The position numbers and the translations under genes were made by a program. Below the pieces are notes generated by a model. It did not search any database and was not told the origin of the DNA. It worked only from the letters and a program-made list of their open reading frames with translations. 64,000 nt of DNA. Source: Galaxea fascicularis (lineage: Eukaryota > Cnidaria > Anthozoa > Scleractinia > Euphylliidae). The stretch spans positions 9,449,183 through 9,513,182 of the forward strand of contig OX419342.1 of the NCBI GenBank assembly GCA_948470475.1, in the 5' to 3' direction. Shown one piece after another: positions 49,042-50,799 of this stretch (position 1 is the stretch's first letter; each line of letters starts with the position of its first letter).

Positions 49042-50501
49042 TTTTAAATAAATGAAGTGCCTCCTTTGATTCGTGGACATCTTTCTCAGATATATTTAGA
49101 TTTTATTCTCGAGACGCAAAATTAAAATAAAATATGTTGGCTGCTCATATTTTACAAGCGATAAAAATTTCAATCATTTTAATTAAAAAAGCCTTTCGTA
49201 TCGGCTTCAAATATGAAAGTCTACCAAGAAAATAACAAAAAAAATCATTCTCAATGGTTTTAACGAATATTTACGTGTCCTTCTTTGATGTTTAAGTCAA
49301 TGTCTAACAATTCTAGATGGACCCTCCTCGTAGCTCGCGAACCTCTCAAGCATAGCAATGCTGATCTCAGCAACGCAAAGGACACTCTAGCCCTGATCCA
49401 TAACGTAGTAGTCGCATAGCTTTCGCCTTTCTTTGTAGCAACTAATTCAGCAAGCCTATTATGGCGTAAACCTAGCTTGCTCTACTTCTAGAACTCGGCT
49501 AGCGTATTGGCGGTTCTTCTATGTTTTATGTTGCCTGAATATGTGGTCTGGATCCAGATCCCTGTCTGCATTTGGGTGCAAATTCTCACATCAAGCTCCA
49601 CATCAGAGGTGGTGTTAGTTCTCCTGTTCAACTCTTCTTCTGTGATGTCTTTCAAAACTGGTTCAATTTCAACGCCATTGCACACCATGCGAGGCATTTC
49701 CGCCTCCAGATCCCTCAGTTCATTAAGGCGTTGGATGAGAAAACCGCCCCTTTTGCATGTCATAGATTTCGTGCTAGTGGCATCTCAGCCACGAACTGGC
49801 TCTTCGGTCACTGGAAGCAGATTTGGCGATTCCGTGTAATGAGTGAGGAGAGGGGAAAACCGAAGTAGAGTCAACCACGTATTATGTCGAGTGTTGGAAT
49901 TGACTGAAGCTATGGCCACATGGCTTCAATTCCAACAATCGGCGTAATGTGTGGATAAACGTGACGAAAACAGTTTGTCTAATGCTATGAATTTGCAGAA
50001 GATTTTGTGCTTACGAAATGTGAATGTCATAGCGTATAAATTTATGGACACTAGGCACCGTCTATACAAAACCACTTCCTTGTCGTTTACAAAATATGCC
50101 CAAGTCTTTTCAGTTGTGCTTCCCTTTTAAGGCCAGACGTTAAGGACTGGAACTTTTAATTAGTAGACCCCTAAAATAGCACAGAGTTCTATGGAGTCTA
50201 ACCCCTTTTTAAGTATTCTTTATACTTTTTTCTTTACTTTCAGATGTGTTCGAGAGAGGATGTTGATTACCAAGGCAAAACGATGGAAACTCAGATTGCT
50301 GAAATAAAATCTGAACTTCACAACATGCCTACGAAAGAGGACATGCTTCGTCTAGAGAAGAAAACAGACTCAACAAACCTTTCAAAAGATTTGCAGCTGG
50401 AAAAGGTGCAATCAGAAATCAATGACGTGAAAGTTAAACTTGAGGAGGTTAGCAAAACTTTGGAGGTAAAATTAAGTGCTCTACTTGAGAAAATAACATA
50501 A
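1675..50501 (+). CDS. TRPC-like cation channel with C-terminal SPRY domain (gene-level, 5' end outside window)
   Basis: A multi-exon gene whose visible part encodes a six-transmembrane TRP channel core followed by a SPRY domain. Probable joined exons are 1675-1900, 2461-2805, 8758-8950, 10572-10751, 11087-11213, 11811-11857 (tentative), 12175-12309, 28098-28275, optional 40191-40298, then 41981-42201 plus 50244-50501, or 41981-42216. Every junction except those of the tentative small exon is supported by GT/AG sites and matching phase. Family signs are the S3 start [12 protein letters not shown], the S6 motif [15 protein letters not shown], and after S6 a TRP-box-like NEWAYQKAK followed by IPVPFNII, which resembles the TRPC pattern. 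The product should be a plasma-membrane or organelle non-selective cation channel with a cytoplasmic interaction module; the ligand or activator cannot be read from sequence. The ankyrin-repeat N terminus usual in TRPC proteins would lie upstream. The TRPC assignment is strong; fusion to SPRY rests on exon phase and order, not on a transcript. Confidence 0.8.
1945..2405. repeat. Degenerate hexanucleotide array (CACTGT/CACTGA/CATTGT)
   Basis: Some 75 imperfect 6-bp units fill most of the 560-bp intron between the first two TRP exons. Because the period is divisible by three, both strands stay open (194 residues on +, Thr/Val/Asp-rich; Ser/Val-rich on -). These ORFs are low-complexity artefacts of the repeat, not genes. 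Confidence 0.85.
2461..2805 (+). CDS. TRP channel exon: S3-S5
   Basis: The acceptor is TTACTTGCAG at 2451-2460 and the donor GTAAGT begins at 2806; the exon is 345 nt, entered and left in phase 2. It begins [20 protein letters not shown] (S3), runs through a hydrophobic stretch around [20 protein letters not shown] (S4), an amphipathic linker [16 protein letters not shown], and [16 protein letters not shown] (S5). The layout and linker match TRPC channels. The reading frame is open from the acceptor to the donor and joins in frame to the pore exon at 8758, nearly 6 kb away, making a Leu-Trp-Trp junction. Confidence 0.87.
2878..2958. repeat. (TA)n microsatellite
   Basis: About 40 uninterrupted TA units. 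It abuts a short repeat unit (2959-3060) also found near 6970-7090 in the opposite orientation, so it probably marks an element end. Confidence 0.95.
2959..3955. mobile_element. Penelope-like-associated repeat with inverted ends
   Basis: TTGAATGAAAAAATGAAGTC near 3060 is mirrored by its complement at 3920-3953, framing about 900 bp. The right end carries TGAAGAAGCCCGAAGGGCGA followed by AACGTTTG, a hairpin-like module which recurs at 6900. The unit 2959-3060 recurs inverted at 6970-7090. No intact protein is present; the ORFs at 3334-3540 and 3607-3849 have no recognisable domain. Confidence 0.5.
4140..5830. other. Intronic sequence with TA-flanked repeats
   Basis: No supported gene. A C-rich stretch precedes it at 4121-4150. 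Short (TA)n runs occur at 3955-3970, 5213-5231 and 5700-5720; the sequence GGATTTGCGAAAAGGTA after the first recurs as GAATTTGCGAAAAGGTA after the second, so they mark ends of a repeat family. A weak inverted repeat lies around GTCTCTGGCCTG (4460) and CAGGCCAGAGAC (4540). Confidence 0.4.
5836..5958. repeat. Long hairpin (inverted repeat, about 58-bp arms)
   Basis: AAGGACGCAGCTACATTTCC (5849 onward) and its complement before 5952 flank a short loop around TCTTCAGGGGTG, including GATTCACGAAACAG in both arms. It lies at the end of the Penelope-like debris and forms a near-perfect palindrome. Confidence 0.7.
6055..6865. mobile_element. Head-to-head Penelope-like element 3' ends (GIY-YIG domain)
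   Basis: Two arms of about 400 bp form an inverted repeat centred near 6462. The right arm (+) encodes [17 protein letters not shown], the GIY-YIG endonuclease start found at the C terminus of Penelope-like reverse transcriptases, followed after a frameshift by [13 protein letters not shown] and a stop near 6697. The left arm (-) carries the same segment. Both outer ends contain ACTGATGAAGCCCTAACCGG followed by CGAAACGTTTGACG. Reverse transcriptase is absent, so both copies are truncated. Confidence 0.65.
6895..7095. mobile_element. Second copy of Penelope-associated terminal module
   Basis: GAAGAAGCCCGAAGGGCGAA, the AACGTTTG box and the CATTTTTCATTCAACC end match 3863-3955; the following about 100 bp match 2959-3060 in inverse order. 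It shows that the 3-kb and 7-kb repeats belong to one family. Confidence 0.55.
7340..7620. repeat. MITE-like palindromic repeat
   Basis: CAAATATCCAAGCATATTTT near 7577 and AAATATGCTTGAATATTTG-like sequence near 7465 form inverted arms around GCGGACGG and CGAGCTC-type hairpins. The same family, in better condition, occurs at 13690-13925. The 86-residue ORF across it is a by-product. Confidence 0.45.
7640..8757. other. Intron before the pore exon
   Basis: No gene seen. It contains an A-run with GAAA units at 7865-7895 and a C-rich stretch at 8590-8630. Confidence 0.5.
8758..8950 (+). CDS. TRP channel exon: pore loop and S6
   Basis: The acceptor CGGCAG ends at 8757; the exon is entered in phase 2 and left in phase 0 at GAG|GTAATA. 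The translation opens [18 protein letters not shown], the pore helix and filter region, and ends with [20 protein letters not shown] followed by NNTYQRVE, the S6 helix and its cytoplasmic end. [14 protein letters not shown] is close to the TRPC S6 signature. The pore helix departs from the family: the expected Leu-Phe-Trp is Met-Gly-Trp, and an acidic residue sits where a Gly of the filter is expected (LLELSD). A frame-shifted overlapping ORF in the same span is a shadow. Confidence 0.88.
8951..10045. other. Intron after the S6 exon
   Basis: No gene seen. A degenerate (GCCATA)n-like stretch lies at 9175-9235 and resembles in period the hexamer array at 1945-2405. Confidence 0.4.
10046..10122 (+). 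repeat. tRNA-derived repeat (SINE head)
   Basis: GTAGCTCAGTGGTTAGAGCA is a good A box with D arm, and GGTTCAATTCC is a B box. The anticodon position reads GGT, as in the copies near 22 kb, but the acceptor and anticodon stems are imperfect. Probably a decayed tRNA-derived repeat. Confidence 0.55.
10572..10751 (+). CDS. TRP channel exon: TRP box and post-S6 segment
   Basis: The acceptor is GGTTCTAG ending at 10571; the donor GTAAGT starts at 10752. Exactly 60 codons, phase 0 at both ends. It begins [20 protein letters not shown], corresponding to the TRP domain (E-W-x-x-x-x-A-K pattern), then [20 protein letters not shown], the Pro-rich PFN segment that follows it in TRPC channels, and a charged tail [15 protein letters not shown]. 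Because of its length and absence of stops only in this frame it could not be taken for chance coding next to the S6 exon. Confidence 0.85.
11087..11213 (+). CDS. TRP channel exon: cytoplasmic linker
   Basis: The acceptor CTTACAG ends at 11086, the donor GTAAGT starts at 11214; phase 0 in, phase 1 out. The 42 residues comprise a Ser-rich start ([11 protein letters not shown]) and [18 protein letters not shown], which resembles the helical LxxLVxRY segment found in the TRPC cytoplasmic tail. The outgoing phase 1 does not match the next clear exon at 12175 (phase 0), so at least one further exon is required between them. Confidence 0.75.
11811..11857 (+). CDS. Tentative 47-nt exon bridging TRP tail and SPRY
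   Basis: Between the phase-1 donor at 11213 and the phase-0 acceptor at 12174 a phase-1-to-0 exon is needed. After the acceptor TCCTCTACAG (11801-11810) a short open stretch translates as [15 protein letters not shown] and reaches GAG|GTCAAA with the required phase 0. The donor is weak, and a nearby stronger GTAGAA donor at 11865 would give the wrong phase. This is a proposal made from phase and splice sites only; no family match is visible. Confidence 0.35.
12175..12309 (+). CDS. SPRY domain exon 1
   Basis: The acceptor is AACACTCAG ending at 12174; the donor GTAAGG begins at 12310; exactly 45 codons, phase 0 both ends. An in-frame stop at 12151-12153 limits how far left the exon can extend. 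It reads [20 protein letters not shown], then [18 protein letters not shown] and ends PHFE. Together with [15 protein letters not shown] of the next exon this forms the N-terminal half of a SPRY domain: beta strands before and through the FEV-x-ML-x-SG-x-x-x-LGIG segment. It lies less than 1 kb after the TRP tail exon and is separated by a 15.8-kb intron from the rest of SPRY. Confidence 0.8.
12575..13110. mobile_element. MITE with TTCACC/GGTGAA ends
   Basis: GTGGATAGTGCTTTTCGCGC near 12588 recurs as GTGAATTGTGCTTTTCGCGC at 13550 and in decayed form at 20435; each copy is paired with a GGTGAATAATT end. The right end here is a 50-bp perfect palindrome at 13051-13100 around CACCAAAGTGGAAGGGCC. 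Several copies therefore sit in the introns of this gene. Confidence 0.5.
13269..13330 (+). pseudogene. Deleted tRNA-Thr-like copy
   Basis: GGCTTCATAGCTCAGTTGGT and the T arm match the three full copies at 22 kb, but the anticodon arm and variable region are shortened, leaving 62 nt. An opposing partial copy of the 5' part is at about 13178-13210, so this too was an inverted arrangement. Confidence 0.6.
13540..13930. mobile_element. Nested MITE copies
   Basis: The 13540-13640 part belongs to the GTGAATTGTGCTTTTCGCGC / GGTGAATAATT family. The 13690-13925 part is a palindrome with AAATATGCTCG and CCGAGCATATTTTCGCGCC ends and an internal CGAGCTTTGCTCTCGG hairpin. The 193-residue ORF on the minus strand across this region is a product of the palindrome and shows no domain. 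Confidence 0.5.
14013..14243 (+). mobile_element. Internally deleted helicase-bearing TIR element
   Basis: It starts CAACCTCGTTCTCAGGGCTT like the element at 11, carries ACGACTTGGATCTGCTTTAA and then jumps to GCCGATGTTCTTCAGCTACT, deleting the motif I region. It directly abuts the larger inverted duplication. Confidence 0.55.
14244..14779 (+). repeat. Left arm of 13.7-kb inverted duplication
   Basis: About 535 bp matching the complement of 27432-27965 with only scattered differences. The arm contains 80 bp of flank (CATGGGAGTTACTTATTAAA), the TIR end CAACCTCTTCCCCAGGGC at 14332 and the first part of a helicase reading frame. Because flank is included, this is a duplication larger than the transposon end itself. 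Confidence 0.75.
14474..14779 (+). pseudogene. RecQ-like helicase 5' fragment, Walker A deleted
   Basis: Reads [20 protein letters not shown], then VLPTT and, after a deletion removing the Gly-Lys-Ser and following residues, a shifted frame with [14 protein letters not shown] sequence and [10 protein letters not shown]. The order corresponds to motifs Q, I and Ia of RecQ helicases. It breaks off at 14779 where an unrelated insertion begins. It cannot encode an active ATPase. Confidence 0.65.
14780..15240. repeat. CTGTAAA-rich region with 38-bp tandem repeats
   Basis: Multiple TTTACAGA/TCTGTAAA words. At 15065-15215 a unit of about 38 bp containing TGACGCAAGCGGGGCATCAT and AAATCTCTGTAA is repeated four times. 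The complement of the word recurs at 24480-24800, so the two stretches probably are the two ends of one large insertion into the helicase. Confidence 0.55.
15779..16032. mobile_element. 254-bp MITE
   Basis: The terminal inverted repeat starts GGCCATGTCCACACTGATGC on the left and GGCTATGTCCACACTGATGC on the complementary right end, and internal CGTTTTC words alternate. Flanks read TTT on both sides, consistent with a 3-bp target duplication. The size and structure are those of a non-autonomous DNA transposon. Confidence 0.7.
16157..16885 (-). pseudogene. Decayed SAP-domain-like protein
   Basis: On the minus strand from about 16885 the frame reads [20 protein letters not shown] then, after a frameshift, [10 protein letters not shown], resembling a SAP DNA-binding motif (WKVxxLKxxLxxRG...GxKxELxE). 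After a stop it continues as an open 184-residue frame starting at 16711 ([13 protein letters not shown], later [12 protein letters not shown] and [16 protein letters not shown]) with no family I recognise. SAP-domain proteins with exonuclease or SWIM modules are numerous in cnidarian genomes; that this is one is inference. The frameshift and stop make it a pseudogene. Confidence 0.45.
17095..17511. mobile_element. Palindromic MITE, about 417 bp
   Basis: ATTGGCCGTTCCGAAATTCA at the left and its complement at the right; the arms of about 190 bp (for example CCAAGTTATG and CATAACTTGG, CAAAATCCATACAAA and TTTGTATGGATTTTG) are nearly perfect. Both short ORFs, on opposite strands, encode almost the same peptide because of the palindrome. 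Confidence 0.75.
17512..21090. other. Intronic stretch without supported gene
   Basis: AT-rich sequence. Short ORFs of 60-107 residues on both strands show no domain or splice logic. A MITE copy with TTCACC/GGTGAA ends lies at about 20428-20730. Simple GTT and T runs are present at 19540-19565 and 20797-20818. Confidence 0.5.
21095..21560 (+). mobile_element. LINE 3'-terminal remnant
   Basis: After frame changes the sequence reads [12 protein letters not shown], then [12 protein letters not shown], the cysteine/histidine-containing end of non-LTR retrotransposon ORF2 proteins. It is followed by a 3' untranslated tail with CAATACCATGGCGGTATGGG and AATAAACG near 21550. Stops and frameshifts show it is dead. 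Confidence 0.55.
22032..22103 (-). tRNA. tRNA-Thr-like (anticodon GGT), copy 1
   Basis: 72-nt cloverleaf: acceptor GGCTTCA/TGAAGCC (7 pairs), D arm GCTC/GAGC, T arm ACGGG/CCCGT perfect; anticodon stem TCGCA/CGCGG with one mismatch; loop CCGGTAT places GGT at 34-36. A and B boxes are canonical. A GGT anticodon is not expected for a normal eukaryotic nuclear tRNA-Thr, so it may be a tRNA-derived repeat. Confidence 0.6.
22283..22354 (-). tRNA. tRNA-Thr-like (anticodon GGT), copy 2
   Basis: Identical in its stems to the copy 251 bp to the left and embedded in the same repeat unit. See the cluster entry for its origin by tandem duplication. Confidence 0.6.
22448..22519 (+). tRNA. tRNA-Thr-like (anticodon GGT), copy 3
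   Basis: Inverted copy of the same 72-nt sequence. A run of six T follows 4 nt after the acceptor stem (CTGATTTTTTC), which would serve as an RNA polymerase III terminator; the same T run follows copies 1 and 2 on their strand. Confidence 0.6.
22916..24333. mobile_element. TTAA-flanked TIR element, 1.4 kb
   Basis: GGTGGCTCGTGCCAGTTT at the left is mirrored by AAACTGGTACGAGCCACC at the right, and TTAA lies immediately outside both ends (22912-22915 and 24334-24337). TTAA duplications are characteristic of piggyBac and Kolobok transposons. Inside, an open stretch at 23798-24097 has no recognised domain and no transposase is visible, so it is likely non-autonomous. Confidence 0.7.
24480..24800. 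repeat. Tandem repeat of about 112 bp rich in TTTACAGA
   Basis: ATATAGAGATTTCATGTTAA and ACAAACATTTCATGCAGTTG recur in two adjacent copies. This is the reverse-orientation counterpart of 14780-15240 and borders the resumed helicase sequence at 24800. Confidence 0.55.
24795..24980 (+). pseudogene. RecQ-like helicase motif III fragment
   Basis: [15 protein letters not shown] followed after a one-base frame change by [20 protein letters not shown] and KPD: the motif III region of RecQ helicases. It continues the + strand helicase that is interrupted at 14779; the DEAH region between them is missing. The frame ends shortly after at a stop near 24960. Confidence 0.6.
25795..26684. mobile_element. 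Palindromic TIR element, 890 bp
   Basis: Ends TATAAGAACC and GGTTCTTATA; inner arms of about 165 bp such as GCAAATTAGGCAACTTGTGA against TCACAAGTTGCCTAATTTGC (25963 and 26484). It sits between the two oppositely oriented helicase motif III fragments, near the middle of the large palindrome, and cuts the minus-strand fragment at 26684. Confidence 0.65.
26680..27590 (-). pseudogene. RecQ-like helicase, minus-strand copy (two exons)
   Basis: Exon at about 27590-27222: [20 protein letters not shown] (motif Ia), [28 protein letters not shown], then a frameshift and [20 protein letters not shown], the motif II region in which DEAH has become NEAH; a donor G|GTAAAG follows. Exon at about 26895-26683: [20 protein letters not shown] then [20 protein letters not shown] (motif III) and KVVAANLNR. 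Upstream, the Walker A stretch is deleted exactly as in the 14.5-kb copy. RecQ enzymes unwind DNA 3'-to-5'; this copy cannot. Confidence 0.7.
27432..27965 (-). repeat. Right arm of 13.7-kb inverted duplication
   Basis: Complement of 14244-14779, including the same TIR end (GAAGAGGTTG at 27875-27885) and the same 80-bp flank ending CATGCTG. Shares the helicase Walker A deletion with the left arm. Confidence 0.75.
28098..28275 (+). CDS. SPRY domain exon 2
   Basis: The acceptor is CCCCTTTTAG ending at 28097; the donor GTAAGA begins at 28276. The exon is entered in phase 0 and left in phase 1. Translation: [20 protein letters not shown], then [20 protein letters not shown] and ending [12 protein letters not shown]. 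The SG-x-x-x-x-LGIG and the W-x-x-GSVGYH-x-DD-x-x-x-F patterns are classic SPRY core strands. It completes the FE-V junction from 12309 and reads into [12 protein letters not shown] at 41981 either directly or through the cassette exon at 40191. Confidence 0.85.
28370..29330. repeat. Degenerate satellite rich in GAGTC/GACTC
   Basis: Units of roughly 120-240 bp with recurring phrases CACCGGAAGTCTATCCGTGA, GACTTATAAAA, GGAGTCCA, TCTATCGATCACGACTAGGC and CGAGGAGAGTCGAGCGGA. It begins about 100 bp after the second SPRY exon. No coding potential. Confidence 0.65.
29331..31300. other. Intronic stretch without supported gene
   Basis: AT-rich with scattered CpG words such as AAGATGGCGGCGGTGCCTGC near 29449. 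A phrase pair GAAACGAGCGCACTACGCAC (29397) and GAAACAAGCGCATTACACAT (30375) suggests two copies of a small repeat. Short ORFs have no domain. Confidence 0.4.
31300..33180. repeat. 1-kb tandem duplication
   Basis: Segment 31320-32340 is repeated from about 32450: shared phrases include GTTATACTGATCGTTT / GTTATACTAATCGTTT, ATAGACTTTCTGAACAA, CTTGCCTGAATACGTTTTT and the end CATAAGACCCACACCGAAAC, which returns a third time at 33856. The ORF of 141 residues in the first copy is truncated in the second and shows no domain. Confidence 0.6.
33205..33830 (-). mobile_element. LINE 3'-terminal remnant (minus strand)
   Basis: The complement encodes [19 protein letters not shown], then [20 protein letters not shown] and FLM, the C-terminal zinc-binding segment of non-LTR retrotransposon ORF2 (C-x2-C...H). 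It is followed by a 3' region ending GTAACAGTAACCGTAACAGT (plus-strand view). It is inserted inside the third copy of the 1-kb duplication, splitting it. Confidence 0.6.
33840..34690. other. Intronic sequence, third partial copy of the 1-kb repeat then unknown
   Basis: Starts with GAGTGATCCATGGCCATAAG and CCCACACCGAAACC from the tandem unit. The remainder shows no gene. Confidence 0.4.
34690..36990. repeat. Dispersed repeat, copies A and B
   Basis: AAGCCTAAAAGCGGAGCTCC, CCAAAGTGGGTACTCTTC and other phrases match 54560-56230. Within it a module (ATTGCTG GAG-GACAACATATTGCTGG, ATGCTGCAGCTGTTAAAAAT, GCGACAGCAGG) occurs twice, about 35620-36430 and 36490-36990, and a third time at 55790. On the minus strand both modules carry a CAG|GTTAGT donor-like site (near 36400 and 36957), as if derived from an exon. 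Confidence 0.55.
36991..38360. other. Intronic stretch with coral-type hairpin repeat
   Basis: 37310-37500 holds a pyrimidine-rich imperfect repeat (TTGTTCTTTCTCCCGTTGCT). 37550-37830 matches 56620-56815: CCACAAAAACGCGGGTTG, GACGTCATGACC, GATGGGTTACCATATTTTCT, and ends in a GC hairpin GCTCCACGCGCGCGCGCC / GGCGCGCGTGGAGC. No gene seen. Confidence 0.45.
38361..38512. repeat. Tandem repeat, three units of about 50-57 bp
   Basis: AAGCGGCCGTCGCTTAGCGA followed by CGTGCCGCTTCTAGTAATAC and a T run, three times. Each unit contains the palindrome GTCGCTTAGCGAC. It is followed by a T run and a tRNA-like sequence. Confidence 0.8.
38575..38658 (-). repeat. tRNA-like sequence
   Basis: On the minus strand GAGTGGCGCAAGTGGTAAGC forms an A box/D arm and GGTTCGAATCTC a B box, with a long middle as in class II tRNAs. 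Stems are imperfect; probably a tRNA-derived repeat, with a second one of poorer quality at about 39512-39582 on the same strand. Confidence 0.4.
38660..40190. other. Intron before the cassette exon
   Basis: No gene seen. CACCGAACCGCAAAGTAATT (38960) and CACCGAACCGTAAAGCAATT (39688) show two copies of a repeat of about 700 bp spacing. A weak tRNA-like copy lies at 39512-39582. Confidence 0.4.
40191..40298 (+). CDS. Cassette exon inside the SPRY domain
   Basis: A strong acceptor (pyrimidine tract, CCCTCAG ending 40190) and a strong donor (CAG|GTAAGA) frame 108 nt, phase 1 at both ends, so inclusion or skipping both keep the frame. It encodes 36 residues with [16 protein letters not shown], then [18 protein letters not shown]. 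The insert would fall in the loop between the GYH-x-DD strand and the GGVIRC strand of SPRY. Its last 20 residues resemble the end of the preceding SPRY exon ([14 protein letters not shown] against [14 protein letters not shown]), suggesting partial duplication. SPRY reads well without it, so alternative use is likely. Confidence 0.65.
40299..41454. other. Intron between cassette and last SPRY exon
   Basis: No gene seen before the SINE at 41459. Confidence 0.4.
41459..41760 (+). mobile_element. tRNA-Ser-derived SINE
   Basis: The head GCAGCGTGGCCGAGAGGTTA and the anticodon loop TTTGAAA (TGA, Ser) with GGTTCAAATCCC B box resemble tRNA-Ser without its variable arm. A body with GTAAATAGCCAACTGGTCTG and CCTGAAAAGCCCCGATGAGG follows, ending in a (CATA/CACA)n tail at 41700-41752. 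Head, body and microsatellite tail give a typical SINE layout of about 300 bp. Confidence 0.7.
41981..42216 (+). CDS. SPRY domain exon 3, with optional stop
   Basis: The acceptor CTTCACTTAG ends at 41980 and the exon is entered in phase 1. It encodes [20 protein letters not shown], a strand matching the GD-V-I-GC-x-x-D-F element of SPRY, then [12 protein letters not shown] (the xxFFTxNG element) and [18 protein letters not shown] (the LYP-x-V-x-x strand), so the domain is complete. A stop codon at 42214-42216 ends the frame, and AATAAA near 42497 could serve as polyadenylation signal. Alternatively the donor AAG|GTGAAA at 42202 would link in phase 0 to the coiled-coil exon at 50244. Confidence 0.82.
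42485..42515 (+). promoter_or_regulatory. Candidate polyadenylation signal cluster
   Basis: An AATAAA hexamer within an A-rich stretch lies about 280 nt after the stop at 42216. It would give the short form of the TRP-SPRY transcript a plausible 3' end. In AT-rich sequence such hexamers are common by chance. Confidence 0.3.
42520..45280. other. Intron or downstream sequence without supported gene
   Basis: Short ORFs only. A-run at 42889-42903, T-run at 43365-43379. Phrase CACAATTCCAAGGGTTTTTT (43350) recurs as CACAATTCCAACGTTTTGAC (43493). GTAATATCTCTAAGTGGCC at 44920 resembles GCAATATTTCTAAATGGCC at 47246 and may mark related ends around the gypsy element. Confidence 0.4.
45337..47015 (-). 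mobile_element. Decayed Ty3/gypsy-like element (gag zinc knuckle, protease, RT)
   Basis: On the minus strand, in order: a zinc-knuckle region [18 protein letters not shown] with GKRCARCRG (near 46970-46890); a retropepsin-linked region (46696-46430, [14 protein letters not shown]); reverse transcriptase parts [20 protein letters not shown] and [17 protein letters not shown] then [20 protein letters not shown] (46229-45966); and beyond a stop-ridden gap, [20 protein letters not shown] (45753-45337), the RT connection domain. The catalytic YxDD region lies in the stop-ridden gap near 45870. Integrase and LTRs were not found. The element is dead. Confidence 0.75.
47016..47780. other. Junction between gypsy and BEL/Pao remnants
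   Basis: No recognised coding sequence; a C-rich stretch at 47413-47437. Possibly LTR or flank of either element; no direct repeats were found by eye. Confidence 0.35.
47815..49765 (-). mobile_element. Decayed BEL/Pao-like element (pol)
   Basis: The minus strand carries, from right to left, [20 protein letters not shown] (49763-49488, interior pol region), [18 protein letters not shown] (48857-48672), then an integrase core [50 protein letters not shown] and [20 protein letters not shown] (48428-47976), and its continuation [20 protein letters not shown] followed by [10 protein letters not shown] (to about 47860). The DSGTNF and Glu-containing ILNSRPL blocks are BEL/Pao integrase signatures. 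Frames are separated by stops and an (AAT)n tract at 48984-49041; RT is missing. Confidence 0.75.
48984..49041. repeat. (AAT)n microsatellite
   Basis: About 19 trinucleotide units, located inside the BEL/Pao remnant. Confidence 0.9.
50244..50501 (+). CDS. Coiled-coil exon, possible alternative 3' end of the TRP-SPRY gene
   Basis: The acceptor TTACTTTCAG ends at 50243 and an open frame in phase 0 runs to TAA. It encodes a charged, heptad-rich 85-residue helix: [20 protein letters not shown], then [20 protein letters not shown], ending with SALLEKIT. Its phase matches the alternative donor at 42202, and tetramerising coiled coils are usual at the end of many TRP channels. A GAG|GTAAAA donor inside the frame at 50466 could send it to a further exon, but no phase-compatible one was found. 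The assignment to this gene is inference; it could be the last exon of another gene. Confidence 0.5.
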   Translation: MCSREDVDYQGKTMETQIAEIKSELHNMPTKEDMLRLEKKTDSTNLSKDLQLEKVQSEINDVKVKLEEVSKTLEVKLSALLEKIT

Positions 50502-50799
50502 TAACTATCTATTGATGAAGTGAAAAGTTGAGCAAACAAAAGAACGAAAAGAGAAATGATGGGTAATGTTCAACATTTGAAGGCTTATATAACTTCCATG
50601 CGTCTTTCTGAAAAACGTTTTTCTGCAAGTAATCCCCTTATATAAAGGTAGGGATAGGGGTTGGGTTGGAATTGAGGGTGGTGAAGAAAGTGGACAGCTC
50701 AGCGTGGGCTTTAAACATTTATAAGTTTTGATACGCGTGATTTTTTCGCAGAGGAGTTCCTCGATCCTCGTATTCCATCCCCCGAAGACGATAAAGGTA

